The notes: generated by a model not told the origin, from the letters alone. Shown: positions 1-9,795, counted from the stretch's first letter. The stretch: DNA of 64,000 bases from Bacteroides nordii WAL 11050 = JCM 12987 (GCA_000613465.1 BAJA01000018.1:1-64000), one strand, 5' to 3'. Program-made: numbers and translations.

Positions 1-1
1 A

Positions 2-106
2 CGGGAAGTGAAGGTGATCAATCCTAAAACAATCTTTCGAAGTATTACTGTAAATAGCTTGTGTCTGATATTGGTTCTTGTAGATACGAACCCCCAAGTT
101 GTATAA
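2..106 (+). CDS. C-terminal end of an unidentified upstream gene (partial)
   Basis: An open frame enters from the left edge and runs about 34 codons to a TAA 19 bases before the PIG-L start. I do not recognise the peptide. The close spacing and shared strand suggest it is the last part of the preceding gene in the same polysaccharide operon. It could equally be non-coding, because the fragment is too short to judge. Confidence 0.3.
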   Translation, partial: REVKVINPKTIFRSITVNSLCLILVLVDTNPQVV

Positions 107-125
107 TTGTTAAAAATTAGAGAAT

Positions 126-803
126 ATGAAATACTTACTTGTAGTGGCTCATCCTGATGATGAGACGCTGGGCGCAGGTGCGTCTATGTGGAAATGGGCA
201 CGTGAGGGGCATCAGGTGGACGTGTGCATCATGTGTACGGAGGCGAAGGCAAGGGCTTTCCGACCTTCAGACGAAGAATTGGGCGATGATACGAATGCCT
301 CGAACAAGTTCCTGGGTGTGAACCGTATATATGAGGGTACGTTCCCGAATATCGAGATGAACACTGTGCCTCATCTCAAACTGGTGCAGTTCATTGAGAG
401 TGCTATCAAAGAGAGTGAGCCAGATGTTATCATCACTCATCATCCTGCGGATACTAACAATGACCACCTACAGACTTCTATAGCGTGTCAGGAGGCTATC
501 CGTCTATTCCAACGCAGACCAGAAGTAAAGCGTGTGCAGGAGTTTTGGTATATGGAGGTTCCTAGTTGTACAGAGTGGAAGATCAACAATGCAATGACAA
601 CATTCAATCCTAACTGCTATATAGAGGTAGGCAAGGAAGGAGTTGATGCTAAGGTGAAGGCTCTCTCAATGTATCGTGGCGTGATGCGTCCATATCCACA
701 TCCACGTTCAGCAGAATACATCACTGGTCTTGCTGCGATGAGAGGTGGTCAGTGGGGACAGGAGTATAGTGAGGCTTTCGAAATTGTGTTGCGAGCTTAT
801 TGA
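126..803 (+). CDS. PIG-L / LmbE family deacetylase
   Basis: The 225-aa protein is a zinc-dependent N-acetyl-sugar deacetylase of the PIG-L/LmbE family. The metal-binding signature AHPDDE is at residues 8-13, and a second histidine-rich motif (HHPADTNNDH, 105-114) supplies the other ligand. There is no signal peptide, so it should act in the cytoplasm on nucleotide- or lipid-linked amino sugars. It is the last recognisable gene of an operon cut by the window edge, and the downstream 700 bases contain only hairpins. Such genes in Bacteroides commonly sit in capsule or O-antigen loci, which fits the position here. The family assignment is secure. The substrate is inferred only from context. Confidence 0.88.
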   Translation: MKYLLVVAHPDDETLGAGASMWKWAREGHQVDVCIMCTEAKARAFRPSDEELGDDTNASNKFLGVNRIYEGTFPNIEMNTVPHLKLVQFIESAIKESEPDVIITHHPADTNNDHLQTSIACQEAIRLFQRRPEVKRVQEFWYMEVPSCTEWKINNAMTTFNPNCYIEVGKEGVDAKVKALSMYRGVMRPYPHPRSAEYITGLAAMRGGQWGQEYSEAFEIVLRAY

Positions 804-1055
804 TGAAGACACTCATAAAAGAAATATGGACTTTCTACACATACTTATTCTGACCACAGAAGACTGATAAAACATGAAATTCTTAATCGTTATTTTTCGA
901 ATTAAAGAGTATGGACCAAATAAATATTTGTTAGATGCCCTTATAAAAAAATAAGCTTTTGATGAAGACTTTTTTGAACTTGTTAAAGGGACTTTTCTTG
1001 TTCTTTTGTATTCCCTGTGTTATCTGGAAACAGAAGACGACTCTATAACCCCAAA

Positions 1056-1110
1056 CATTGGATTCGTCCAATGCTTTCTTCCTTACTCTAAAGATTAAGA
1101 TAGAGTAAGG
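1056..1110 (+). terminator. Two adjacent hairpins (UUCG-loop hairpin, then 10-bp stem)
   Basis: Positions 1056-1062 pair with 1067-1073 around a TTCG tetraloop, followed by CTTTCTT. Immediately after, 1081-1090 pairs perfectly with 1101-1110. The first hairpin resembles an intrinsic terminator for the upstream operon. Confidence 0.55.
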
Positions 1111-1172
1111 AGTGCTGGATTATTCTGATGTGAATCATGATAATCTTGCTTAATATTATTGTTTGTTTGTGT

Positions 1173-1222
1173 AGCCCTCCTTTTAAATCAGGCGTGGTTT
1201 ATTTGTAAGGAGGGCTTTTTTA
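1173..1222 (+). terminator. Rho-independent terminator
   Basis: AGCCCTCCTT (1173-1182) pairs with AAGGAGGGCT (1207-1216) and is followed directly by a T-run. Confidence 0.7.
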
Positions 1223-1294
1223 TTAAAGTTTTGTAGATCCTTTTTTCGAATTATAATACTACATTCTTTTCATCTCAAATGTAGTTGTTAGCTG

Positions 1295-1334
1295 GCCAGG
1301 CTTTCCTGTTTATGGAAAAGCCTGGCTACTTTTA
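1295..1334 (+). terminator. Terminator-like hairpin
   Basis: The arms GCCAGGCTTTCC (1295-1306) and GGAAAAGCCTGGC (1314-1326) form a 12-bp stem with one bulged base, followed by a T-rich tail. Confidence 0.55.
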
Positions 1335-1424
1335 TATTTACAGTTCTATATACTTGTAGTATATTGATAACTAAAAGATTATAAAATAGGCATGTTGTGA
1401 ATCATTCAGCAGCCCCCTTTTTAC

Positions 1425-1454
1425 TTTGAGGCTTAGAATAAACCTCCATCTTTG
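1425..1454 (+). promoter_or_regulatory. Bacteroides-type promoter for the HU-like gene
   Basis: TTTG (1425-1428) and CATCTTTG (1447-1454) are separated by 18 bases. This is close to the known Bacteroides consensus TTTG-N19-21-TAnnTTTG. Confidence 0.55.
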
Positions 1455-1517
1455 CAATGTTGATCAACAAAACGTGAATGAAAAAATGATTAGTAACATT
1501 AAAAAGAGGAGGTAATT

Positions 1518-1994
1518 ATGCCTTTATTTTATAAGGGAATACAATCCAGTAAAGCCAACAAAGCCGGAGTGAAAACATGGCATCCGTCTTTGGTAAAGAT
1601 GAAGAAAAGGATTAATACACAAACCTTGGCAGAGGAGATTGCCGAAAAGGCTTCACTGACGCCGGGTGATGTGCAAAATGTGGTACGGAACTTGCTTTCG
1701 GTGATGCGTAGATATCTGTTGGACTGCTATACGGTACGTCTTGAAGGGCTGGGAACTTTTACAATGAAGGTCCGTTCGCAAGGCAAAGGGGTAGAAACAG
1801 AAGATAAGGTGAATCCTAATCAGATCACATCGGTACAGTGCCAGTTTACTCCTGAATATTTCCGTCCGATAGCTGTGGGTACTACTCGTGCACTGACTCA
1901 GGGATTGTCATTTGCACATGCTGACCTGATGAAGAAAGGCATTGATAATAATGGCGGAGGAAATGAGGGAGAAGGTGAGGATCCGTCGGTTTAG
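1518..1994 (+). CDS. HU-family DNA-binding protein (HU-like, Bacteroidales type)
   Basis: The 158-aa protein matches the Bacteroidales-type HU/IHF-like fold over roughly residues 10-125: an N-terminal helical region followed by the beta-arm segment around RLEGLGTFTMKV, where ordinary HU has its conserved GFG/F region. The C-terminal tail (about 140-158) is rich in glycine and glutamate. It is longer than classical HU (about 90 aa) and belongs to the group often found beside a tiny smalltalk protein, which is the case here. Its role is presumably DNA architecture or local regulation. In Bacteroides such genes often border capsule loci or mobile regions, which fits this junction. Confidence 0.82.
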   Translation: MPLFYKGIQSSKANKAGVKTWHPSLVKMKKRINTQTLAEEIAEKASLTPGDVQNVVRNLLSVMRRYLLDCYTVRLEGLGTFTMKVRSQGKGVETEDKVNPNQITSVQCQFTPEYFRPIAVGTTRALTQGLSFAHADLMKKGIDNNGGGNEGEGEDPSV

Positions 1995-2071
1995 TTGAAA
2001 ATTGAAAGTTGAAAGTTGACTGCGCGGTGTTTGAAGCTTTTATGTAATAACTGATAATTAAAAAGAAATTT

Positions 2072-2167
2072 ATGAAAAAGACGGTTTGGAGCACGATTCT
2101 GAAAGTAATTATTGCAGTGGCCAGTGCTATTGCGGGAGTAATTGGCGGTCAGGCAATGACGTTCTGA
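2072..2167 (+). CDS. Smalltalk-type small hydrophobic protein (31 aa)
   Basis: ATG at 2072 opens a 31-codon frame with a charged N terminus (MKKTVWST) and then a hydrophobic, Ala/Ile/Val/Gly-rich segment. This matches what I know of the Bacteroidales smalltalk proteins, which usually follow an HU-like gene and precede an N-acetylmuramoyl-L-alanine amidase. The amidase is absent here and coaX follows instead. It probably forms a single membrane helix. No function is established. The start is preceded by an A-rich stretch typical of Bacteroides initiation sites. Confidence 0.72.
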   Translation: MKKTVWSTILKVIIAVASAIAGVIGGQAMTF

Positions 2168-2196
2168 AATAAAAGACGATAATTGAGTGGAGAAAG

Positions 2197-2239
2197 CTCC
2201 CGGTGGTTCTGTGAAAGAGAGCTTGCCGGGAGTTTTTTT
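2197..2239 (+). terminator. Intrinsic terminator between the smalltalk gene and coaX
   Basis: CTCCCGG (2197-2203) pairs with CCGGGAG (2226-2232), followed by seven T residues. A longer frame for coaX would run through this element, which argues for the later GTG start. Confidence 0.75.
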
Positions 2240-2273
2240 ATATGTGTGTGCAGTGTGCTTGAATTTTTATCTG

Positions 2274-2281
2274 TATCTTTG
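2274..2281 (+). promoter_or_regulatory. -7 box of coaX operon
   Basis: TATCTTTG matches TAnnTTTG exactly and lies 22 bases before the GTG start. I see no clear -33 TTTG. Confidence 0.55.
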
Positions 2282-2303
2282 CACGCTCAAAACGATAAAT
2301 ACG

Positions 2304-3035
2304 GTGAATTTAATTATCGATATAGGAAATACGGTAGCTAAAGTGGCACTCTTTGAGGGGGCTACAATGGTAAATGTTGTCTATGATTCTAATGAGTCGC
2401 TGGATTGTCTGGAGCGTATTTGTACTGAATATCCGATTGACAGAGGTATTGTTGCAACTGTCATTAATCTGAATGAGCGTGTTTCCGGACAAATAAGTAA
2501 GCTTTCTATACCTCTGCTTTGGCTGGATAAAGATACTCCGCTTCCGGTAATCAATTTATACGAAACACCTGAGACACTGGGTTATGACCGGATGGCTGCT
2601 GTAGTGGCTGCCAATGAACAATTTCCGGGAAGGGATATTTTGGTAATTGATGCGGGGACTTGTATCACTTACGAATTTATTGATTCTCTGGGGCAATACC
2701 ATGGTGGGAATATCTCTCCGGGGCTACAGATGCGTTTTAAAGCACTTCATCAGTTTACGGGACGTTTGCCGTTAGTTGCTCCACAAGGATGTACGCCGAC
2801 TTTGGGGAAGGATACAGAGACTGCTATGCGTGCCGGAGTGTGGAAAGGCATCGAATATGAAATATCAGGTTATATTACGGCTATGAAACATAAATATCCT
2901 GAAGTTTTGGTTTTTTTAACGGGTGGAGATGATTTTTCTTTTGATACGAACGTAAAAAGTGTCATCTTTGCAGATAGATTTTTAGTGTTGAAAGGATTAA
3001 ATAGAATTTTAAACTATAATAATGGTAGGATTTAA
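2304..3035 (+). CDS. coaX: Type III pantothenate kinase
   Basis: The enzyme phosphorylates pantothenate, the first step of coenzyme A synthesis, in the cytoplasm. With the GTG start at 2304 the protein is 243 aa, the normal family length, and begins with the N-terminal phosphate-binding motif DIGNT (residues 6-10). The GYDR motif and DAGTCITYE segment of the ASKHA fold follow. A longer in-frame start at 2187 exists, but it would place a terminator and a -7 promoter box inside the coding region, so I reject it. The end overlaps the next gene by 14 bases, suggesting translational coupling. The identification is firm. Confidence 0.92.
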   Translation: MNLIIDIGNTVAKVALFEGATMVNVVYDSNESLDCLERICTEYPIDRGIVATVINLNERVSGQISKLSIPLLWLDKDTPLPVINLYETPETLGYDRMAAVVAANEQFPGRDILVIDAGTCITYEFIDSLGQYHGGNISPGLQMRFKALHQFTGRLPLVAPQGCTPTLGKDTETAMRAGVWKGIEYEISGYITAMKHKYPEVLVFLTGGDDFSFDTNVKSVIFADRFLVLKGLNRILNYNNGRI

Positions 3036-4284
3036 ACAGACACTTTGTGCGCTTTTGGTCACGACTTTTGCAGGAGTGGCAGTCGCTCAAAATAATACAA
3101 ACTCTCCTTATACACGATATGGCTATGGCGATTTAGTCAATCAGAATTTCGGAAATAGTAAAGCAATGGGAGGGATTGCCTTTGGATTGCGTGATGGTTC
3201 ACAAATTAATCCGTTGAATCCTGCTTCATACACGGCTATTGACTCACTGACATTCTTATTTGAAGGAGGAGTGAGTATGCAAAATGCTAATATCAGTGAT
3301 GGCGCTTTGAAGTTGAATGTGAAAAATTCAAGCTTTGATTATATTGCTATGCAGTTTCGGTTGCATAGGAGATTGGCTATGAGTATCGGATTGTTGCCTT
3401 TCTCAAATGTAGGTTATAATGTGTCACAGGGATATTCGGAAACATCTGCCAGTCCGAGTTATACAAAGCAGTTGCTAGGTGATGGAGGTTTGCATCAGTT
3501 ATATGCCGGTTTGGGTGTGAAGGTGCTTAATAATTTATCTATTGGTGCGAATGTTTCTTATTTCTGGGGAGACATAACACGTACGTTGGCTATGGTGTAT
3601 CCTTCATATACAAATGTAGACGGACAGACAGTTTCGAACTCATATGTAGAAACAACAGGAATGTCAGTTCGTGATTATAAATTGGATTTTGGTATACAAT
3701 ATACCCAACCTATTGGAAAGAAACATTTAGTAACATTGGGAGCTGTATTTTCTCCGAAACACAATTTGAATAATGATACTTATGTGCAAACCAATACGAG
3801 TGTAATAACTACTAAAGATACGATTGCAACATTCGGATTACCGAATAGTTTTGGAGCCGGTATTACTTATAAATATGATGACCGCCTGACGGTGGGAGTG
3901 GATTACAGCTTGCAAAAGTGGGGAGATGTGACTTATATGAATCAACCTAATGCATTTTGTGATCGTACAAAAATTTCGGTAGGTGCTGAATATTTGCCTT
4001 CGAAACTTGGAAAAACTTATTTTGGACATGTGAAATATCGTTTAGGAGGTTATTATACTACTCCTTATTACAAAACAGAAGCTGGTGAAAGGGCTTCACG
4101 TGAGTATGGTGTTACAGCTGGTTTGGGGCTACCTATTCCACGCTCACGTTCTATCGTTAGTCTAACGGCGCAGTATGTGCGTGTAGAGGGTTTGCAGACT
4201 GGTATGTTGAATGAAAATATCTTGAGATTCAGCATTGGAATCACGTTTAATGAACGTTGGTTCTTCAAACGTAAGGTTGATTAA
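3022..4284 (+). CDS. Outer-membrane beta-barrel protein (OmpP1/FadL-like)
   Basis: The 420-aa protein has a clear signal peptide (cleavage near AVAQ, residue 23). A long run of alternating aromatic/hydrophobic strands is typical of a Bacteroidetes outer-membrane barrel of the OmpP1/FadL-like type. The extreme C terminus is positively charged rather than ending in the classical Phe. It overlaps coaX and sits directly before a secreted TPR protein and lptC, a neighbourhood I recall as conserved in Bacteroidales. The substrate is unknown. Fatty-acid or other hydrophobic-compound transport is only a family-level guess. Confidence 0.7.
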   Translation: MVGFKQTLCALLVTTFAGVAVAQNNTNSPYTRYGYGDLVNQNFGNSKAMGGIAFGLRDGSQINPLNPASYTAIDSLTFLFEGGVSMQNANISDGALKLNVKNSSFDYIAMQFRLHRRLAMSIGLLPFSNVGYNVSQGYSETSASPSYTKQLLGDGGLHQLYAGLGVKVLNNLSIGANVSYFWGDITRTLAMVYPSYTNVDGQTVSNSYVETTGMSVRDYKLDFGIQYTQPIGKKHLVTLGAVFSPKHNLNNDTYVQTNTSVITTKDTIATFGLPNSFGAGITYKYDDRLTVGVDYSLQKWGDVTYMNQPNAFCDRTKISVGAEYLPSKLGKTYFGHVKYRLGGYYTTPYYKTEAGERASREYGVTAGLGLPIPRSRSIVSLTAQYVRVEGLQTGMLNENILRFSIGITFNERWFFKRKVD

Positions 4285-4328
4285 TATTGAGAATAGACTA
4301 ATTATATAACAACTAAAATTTAGATACA

Positions 4329-5654
4329 ATGAAGATTAAAACGCTTGTGGCTGTGTTGTTCCTTTCGGCGGGTGCAACCTCTGTTGCGGCACAGAACGAT
4401 AGCATCTGTATCCCTAACAGTAGTGTATCACATGAAGCTGTGAAAGCAGGTAATTTTAAAGATGCCTATGCGCCGTGGAAAATAGTGTTGGAAACTTGTC
4501 CCACACTTCGCTATTATACTTTTAAGGACGGTTTTACAATTTTGGAGGGCTTGATGTCTAAGATGACTGATAGGAATAGTCCTGAATACAAGAAGTATTT
4601 TGATGATTTGATGCATACGCATGATGTGCGTATGAAGTATATTCCTGATTTCCAGACAAGAATGAAGGGAGTTCCTTCAGTAGAAGATGCATTGGGTGAT
4701 AAGGCATTGGCCTACATTCAGTTTGCGCCATCTCCGGATGTAAATCAGGCTTATGAATGGTTTAAGCAGTCTCTTGAAGGAGCTAAAGCTGACGCTTCTC
4801 CTAATGTAATGCATTTCTTCCTGGATATGTCTTTGCAAAAGTTGAAAGCTGATCCATCTCATAAAGAACAGTTTATTAAGGATTATTTGCTTGATACTCA
4901 GTATACAGATGAAGCGATAGCTAAAACAGAGAAAGAGAACATTAAGGCTGCTTTAAAATCTGTAAGAGAAGGTCTGGATGCACAGTTCATAAATAGTGGA
5001 GCTGCTACTTGTGAATCATTGCAAGAGATATATGCTCCTAAAGTGGAAGCTAATCAGGGAAATCTGGAAGCTTTGAAAGAGGTAATTAAAGTGATGGCTA
5101 TGATGGGCTGTAAAGATAGCGATGCATATCTTCAGGCATCTTTGTATGCTTACAAATTGGAACCAAGTGCTGATGCTGCTATCGGTTGTGCTGCTATGGC
5201 ATTCAAAAAAGGAGATATTGACGGTTCCGTTAAATTCTTTGATGAAGCAATATCTTATGAAACTGATAACGTAAAGAAAGCAGAATCTGCATATAAAGCT
5301 GCCAGTGTATTGGCATCAGCTAAGAAGATTTCGCAGGCAAGAAGTTATGCTCAGAAAGCTATCAGCTTCAATGAGAACTATGGTGCTCCTTATATCCTGA
5401 TTGCTCAGCTATATGCTGGTAATTATAAATGGAATGACGAACCGGCATTGAATAAATGTACTTTCTTTGCTGCCATTGATAAATTGCAAAGAGCGAAAGC
5501 AGTAGATCCAAGTGTGGCTGAAGAAGCTAATAAGTTGATTTCTTCATACTCTGCTTATACTCCGGAAGCTAAAGACCTGTTCATGTTAGGTTATAAAGCT
5601 GGCGACCGTATCACAATTGGCGGATGGATCGGAGAGACTACAACGATCAGATAA
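4329..5654 (+). CDS. Secreted tetratricopeptide-repeat protein
   Basis: The 441-aa protein has a signal peptide (cleavage near VAAQ, residue 22) and then helix-turn-helix repeats. The repeats are most evident at 275-360, with A/Y-rich TPR-like helices. It should act in the periplasm as a scaffold. It is likely cotranscribed with the preceding barrel protein and the following lptC (6-base gap). The function is unknown, but its place between an outer-membrane barrel and an LPS-transport gene suggests an envelope role. Confidence 0.7.
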   Translation: MKIKTLVAVLFLSAGATSVAAQNDSICIPNSSVSHEAVKAGNFKDAYAPWKIVLETCPTLRYYTFKDGFTILEGLMSKMTDRNSPEYKKYFDDLMHTHDVRMKYIPDFQTRMKGVPSVEDALGDKALAYIQFAPSPDVNQAYEWFKQSLEGAKADASPNVMHFFLDMSLQKLKADPSHKEQFIKDYLLDTQYTDEAIAKTEKENIKAALKSVREGLDAQFINSGAATCESLQEIYAPKVEANQGNLEALKEVIKVMAMMGCKDSDAYLQASLYAYKLEPSADAAIGCAAMAFKKGDIDGSVKFFDEAISYETDNVKKAESAYKAASVLASAKKISQARSYAQKAISFNENYGAPYILIAQLYAGNYKWNDEPALNKCTFFAAIDKLQRAKAVDPSVAEEANKLISSYSAYTPEAKDLFMLGYKAGDRITIGGWIGETTTIR

Positions 5655-5660
5655 TATAAT

Positions 5661-6278
5661 ATGTTACAAGAAAAAAGTAACTTTTTATTTAGTAAAAACA
5701 TGAGCATAACAATTGTCCTGGGGGCAATTGTTATGCTTCTTTTATTTTCTTCCTGCGGAGGGAAGAAGAAAGAGCTTGGTGAGGCTATAACGGAACGGGA
5801 TTCTTTGCCTTCGATGGCAACTTTAGGGGTTGTGACCTATATTTCGGATTCGGGTGTAACGCGTTATCGTATGGAGGCCGAGGAATGGTTGATGTATGAT
5901 CGTAAAAGGCCTTCTTACTGGGCATTTGAAAAAGGTGTCTATCTTGAACAGTTTGATTCTTTATTTAATGTGGACGCCAGTATAAAAGCTGATACTGCCT
6001 ATTTTTATGATAAGCAAAAACTTTGGAAGCTGATGGGAAATGTCGATATTAAAAACCGAAAGGGAGAACGGTTTAATACTGAACTGTTGTATTGGAATCA
6101 GGCTACCGAGAAGGTTTATTCGGACCGGTTTATACGTATAGAACAGCCCGATCGGATTATTACCGGATATGGTTTTGATTCTAATCAGCAAATGACCATC
6201 TATCAGATAAGAAATATGGGAGGTATTTTTTACGTAGATGAAGAAGAACAAAAAGCATCAACGGATTCTGTAAGATAA
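5661..6278 (+). CDS. lptC: LPS export protein LptC (lipoprotein form)
   Basis: LptC bridges the inner-membrane LptBFG transporter to LptA, carrying LPS across the periplasm. The protein is 205 aa with a hydrophobic helix at about 17-30 ending in a lipobox-like LFSSC (Cys32), then the beta-jellyroll LptC repeat with the pattern KLWKLMGNVDIKNRKG near 115-130. An alternative start at 5700 (MSITIVLG) would give a more ordinary lipoprotein signal. I keep the upstream start because it lies 6 bases after the TPR gene, but this is undecided. The following gene starts 2 bases after its stop. Confidence 0.82.
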   Translation: MLQEKSNFLFSKNMSITIVLGAIVMLLLFSSCGGKKKELGEAITERDSLPSMATLGVVTYISDSGVTRYRMEAEEWLMYDRKRPSYWAFEKGVYLEQFDSLFNVDASIKADTAYFYDKQKLWKLMGNVDIKNRKGERFNTELLYWNQATEKVYSDRFIRIEQPDRIITGYGFDSNQQMTIYQIRNMGGIFYVDEEEQKASTDSVR

Positions 6279-6280
6279 GT

Positions 6281-7536
6281 ATGAGTATTATTGTTTACCT
6301 TTTAATAACTATGGCTTTCTCAGCCTTCTTTTCGGGTATGGAGATTGCGTTCGTCTCTGTTGACAAGCTGCGTTTTGAACTTGAGCGAAAAGAGGGACTA
6401 TCGTCAAGAATATTGTCTGTATTCTTCAAAAATCCGAATAATTTTATTTCTACGATGTTGGTTGGTAACAACATTGCATTGGTTATCTATGGTATTCTGA
6501 TGGCACAGATTATTGGTGATAATTTGTTGTCCGGGTTTATCACTAATCACTTTCTGATGGTATTGGTACAAACCATCATCTCAACATTAATTATTTTGGT
6601 GACAGGCGAATTCCTGCCGAAGACATTATTTAAAATCAACCTAATCTGGTATTGAATGTATGTGCCGTTCCTTTGTTTATCTGTTATATTATTCTTTATC
6701 CCATATCGAAGTTTTCTTCCGGACTTTCCTATATGTTTTTGCGTCTTTTCGGAATGAAGATAAACAAGGAGGCATCAGCAAAGGCATTTGGTAAAGTTGA
6801 TCTGGATTATTTTGTACAATCCGGCATTGATAACGCAGATAATAGTGACGAACTGGATACCGAAGTGAAGATATTTCAGAATGCGCTTGATTTCTCAACT
6901 ATAAAAATCCGGGATTGTATTGTGCCACGTACAGAGGTAGTGGCTGTTGATTTATCTACTTCACTTGAAGATTTAAAAAGTCGTTTTGTAGAATCCGGAA
7001 TTTCAAAAATTATTGTTTACGACGGAAATATTGATAACGTAGTAGGGTATATTCACTCTTCAGAGATGTTTCGTAATCCTAGAGATTGGAGGGACAATGT
7101 AAAAGAGGTGCCTATTGTGCCTGAGACGATGGCTGCTCACAAATTAATGAAACTTTTTATGCAGCAAAAGAAAACGATTGCTGTGGTAGTGGATGAGTTT
7201 GGAGGTACTGCCGGAATTGTTTCTTTGGAAGATCTGGTAGAGGAAATTTTTGGTGACATAGAAGATGAACATGATAATACATCGTATATCTGTAAGCAGA
7301 TAGGAGAGGGGGAATATGTACTTTCCGGTCGTCTGGAAATTGAAAAAGTAAATGAAACTTTTGATCTTGATTTGCCGGAAGCGGATGACTATCTGACTAT
7401 TGGTGGATTGATTCTGAGCCAGTATCAAAGCTTCCCGAAACTGCATGAAATAATTTCCGTAGGGTGTTATCAGTTTAAAATTATTAAGGTAACACCGACT
7501 AAAATTGAGCTTGTGCGGCTGAAAGTGATGGAATAA
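6281..7536 (+). CDS. Hemolysin-family CNNM/CBS-domain membrane protein, frameshifted
   Basis: This is a DUF21 (CNNM) transmembrane domain (restored residues about 1-185), a CBS pair (about 205-325) and a C-terminal CorC/HlyC transporter-associated domain (about 340-415). Such proteins act in Mg2+/Co2+ efflux or homeostasis at the inner membrane. The frame breaks at about 6640: upstream reads to a TGA at 6653-6655, and the downstream frame continues the same family. Restoring one C in AACC gives the expected KINPNLVLNV and a 418-aa protein of normal length. I therefore treat it as one gene with a one-base deletion, probably a sequence error. Confidence 0.85.
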
Positions 7537-7591
7537 TGGTATAGACCTCCATTTTTTTTGCTAATAAATAGATGTATATTAGCATTTTTTG

Positions 7592-7599
7592 TATCTTCG
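7592..7599 (+). promoter_or_regulatory. -7-like box upstream of the PpiD-like gene
   Basis: TATCTTCG resembles TAnnTTTG with one mismatch and lies 57 bases before the ATG. Confidence 0.35.
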
Positions 7600-7656
7600 T
7601 GCGCTAAAACAACTGAGACGAAAATAATAATAAACAAATAAACTGTATTAATTAAA

Positions 7657-9795
7657 ATGGCAACATTACAAAACATTAGATCGAAAGGACCTTTATTGGT
7701 GATCGTTATTGGCTTGGCGTTGTTTGCTTTCATTGCGGGAGACGCATGGAAAGTCCTTCAGCCGCACCAATCACATGACGTAGGAGAGGTGAACGGGGAC
7801 GCACTTTCCGCTCAGGACTATCAGGCATTGGTAGAAGAATATACTGACGTAATTAAGTTCTCCAGCGGAACGAATTCGTTGAATGATGAGCAAACCAATC
7901 AGGTGAAAGATGAAGTATGGCGTACATACGTAAACAATAAACTTCTTGAAAAAGAAGCCAAAAAATTAGGTCTTACGGTTTCAAAAGCTGAAATCCAGGC
8001 AATTATTGATGCAGGTGTTCATCCGCTGTTACAGCAGACCCCGTTCCGTAATCCGCAAACTGGTGCTTTTGATAAAGATATGTTGAAAAAGTTCCTGGTA
8101 GATTATTCTAAGATGAATCTGTCTCAAATGCCGGCACAGTACGCTGAATATTATAACTCAATGTATAAGTTTTGGTCATTTGTAGAAAAAAGTTTGATAC
8201 AGAATCGTCTTGCTGAGAAATATCAGGCATTGATTTCAAAATCACTCTTCTCTAATCCGATAGAAGCGCAGGATGCTTTTGACGCAAGAGTAAATCAGAT
8301 GGATTTGTTGCTTGCTGCTGTTCCTTATTCTTCTATAGTTGATTCTACAATAACAGTGAAAGAGTCTGAGTTGAAAGATCTGTATAATAAGAAGAAAGAA
8401 CAGTTCAAACAGTACGTAGAAACCCGTGATATTAAGTACATCGATGTACAGGTAACTGCAAGTCCTGAAGACAGAGCTGCTATCGAAAAAGAAGTAAGCG
8501 AATATACTCAGCAATTAGCAAATACAGAAAGTGAATATACTACTTTTATTCGTTCGACAGGTTCGGAAAAACCTTATGTTGATTTGTATTATAATAAAAC
8601 AGCTTTTCCAAGAGATGTAGTAGCACGTATGGATTCTGCTGCTTTGAATAAAGTATATGGTCCTTATTATAATGGTAGTGATAACACAATTAACTCTTTC
8701 AAAGTTATCGCTAAAACAGCTGCTGCTGACTCTATAGAGTTCCGGCAGATTCAGGTTGTTGCTGAAGATGCTGCAAAAACAAAAACATTGGCTGATAGTA
8801 TCTATAATGCAATAAAAGGTGGTGCAAGCTTTGTTGATTTAGCAAAGAAATATGGCCAGACTGGAGAAGCAAACTGGATTTCATCTGCTAATTATGAAAA
8901 TGCACAGATTGATGGTGATAATTTGAAATTTATTTCAACTGTTAATAATTTGGGTGTAAACGAATTGTCTAATCTCTCTTTGGGACAGGCTAATGTTATC
9001 CTTCAGGTTACTAACAAGAAAGCCGTTAAGGATAAATATAAAGTGGCTGTTATCAAACGTACAGTGGACTTTAGTAAAGAAACTTATAGTAGAGCTTATA
9101 ATGATTTCAGCCAGTTTATTGCTGCTAATCCTTCTTTGGATAAAGTAGTGGCTAATGCTGAAGAAGCTGGTTATAGATTGCTCGAAAGAAATGATTTGTA
9201 CAGCTCTGAACATGGAATTGGTGGAGTTAAAGGTACAAAAGAAGCTTTGAAATGGGCTTTTGCTGCTAAGCCGGGTGAAGTTTCCGGTTTGTATGAATGT
9301 GGTGAGAGCGACAGAATGTTGGTGGTTGCACTGGCTGGTATCACTCCTGAAGGTTACCGTTCTTTGAAGCAGGTACAGGATCAGTTGAGAGCTGAAATAA
9401 TAAAGGACAAGAAAGCCGAAAAGATCATGAATGATATGAAGGCTGTTAATGCTACTTCTTTTGATCAGTATAAGTCAATGGCTAACGCTGTGAGCGACTC
9501 TGTAAAACATGTAACTTTTGCAGCTCCTGCTTATATACCGGCTTTGCGTAGTAGCGAACCTTTGGTAGGTGCCTATGCTTCGGTTGCTGAGTTGAATAAG
9601 TTGAGTGCTCCGATTAAAGGTAATGCAGGCGTATTTGTATTGCAGATGTATGCTAAGGACAAGTTGAATGAAACATTTGATGTAAAAGCTGAAGAAGCTA
9701 CATTGGAAAATATGCATGCACGCCTGGCAGGACGTTTGATGAACGATCTTTATCTGAAGGCTGAAGTGAAAGATACACGTTATCTGTTCTTCTAA
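7657..9795 (+). CDS. SurA/PpiD-like periplasmic peptidyl-prolyl isomerase
   Basis: The 712-aa protein is a membrane-anchored folding chaperone of the PpiD/SurA type. A single transmembrane helix (about 12-28) is followed by a SurA-like N-terminal chaperone region (about 40-250), a parvulin-type rotamase domain (about 350-450, including the GGASFVDLAKKYG motif), and a long C-terminal region closing the chaperone fold. It should assist outer-membrane protein folding from the inner-membrane face. It has its own upstream -7-like box and a strong terminator at its end, so it is probably a single-gene unit. The catalytic competence of the parvulin domain is not certain. Confidence 0.85.
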   Translation: MATLQNIRSKGPLLVIVIGLALFAFIAGDAWKVLQPHQSHDVGEVNGDALSAQDYQALVEEYTDVIKFSSGTNSLNDEQTNQVKDEVWRTYVNNKLLEKEAKKLGLTVSKAEIQAIIDAGVHPLLQQTPFRNPQTGAFDKDMLKKFLVDYSKMNLSQMPAQYAEYYNSMYKFWSFVEKSLIQNRLAEKYQALISKSLFSNPIEAQDAFDARVNQMDLLLAAVPYSSIVDSTITVKESELKDLYNKKKEQFKQYVETRDIKYIDVQVTASPEDRAAIEKEVSEYTQQLANTESEYTTFIRSTGSEKPYVDLYYNKTAFPRDVVARMDSAALNKVYGPYYNGSDNTINSFKVIAKTAAADSIEFRQIQVVAEDAAKTKTLADSIYNAIKGGASFVDLAKKYGQTGEANWISSANYENAQIDGDNLKFISTVNNLGVNELSNLSLGQANVILQVTNKKAVKDKYKVAVIKRTVDFSKETYSRAYNDFSQFIAANPSLDKVVANAEEAGYRLLERNDLYSSEHGIGGVKGTKEALKWAFAAKPGEVSGLYECGESDRMLVVALAGITPEGYRSLKQVQDQLRAEIIKDKKAEKIMNDMKAVNATSFDQYKSMANAVSDSVKHVTFAAPAYIPALRSSEPLVGAYASVAELNKLSAPIKGNAGVFVLQMYAKDKLNETFDVKAEEATLENMHARLAGRLMNDLYLKAEVKDTRYLFF

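Larger units (their letters stand above)
804..1446. other. Gene-poor spacer after the polysaccharide operon
   Basis: No convincing gene lies here. A 28-codon ORF (962-1048, plus strand) encodes a short hydrophobic peptide and may be a leftover of a degraded gene. Most of the rest consists of consecutive hairpins, listed separately, which separate the polysaccharide operon from the HU-like gene. Confidence 0.5.

Noticed and set aside
2187-2303. Longer coaX start giving a 39-residue extension
   Set aside because: It runs through an intrinsic terminator and the -7 box, and family proteins begin at the GTG start.
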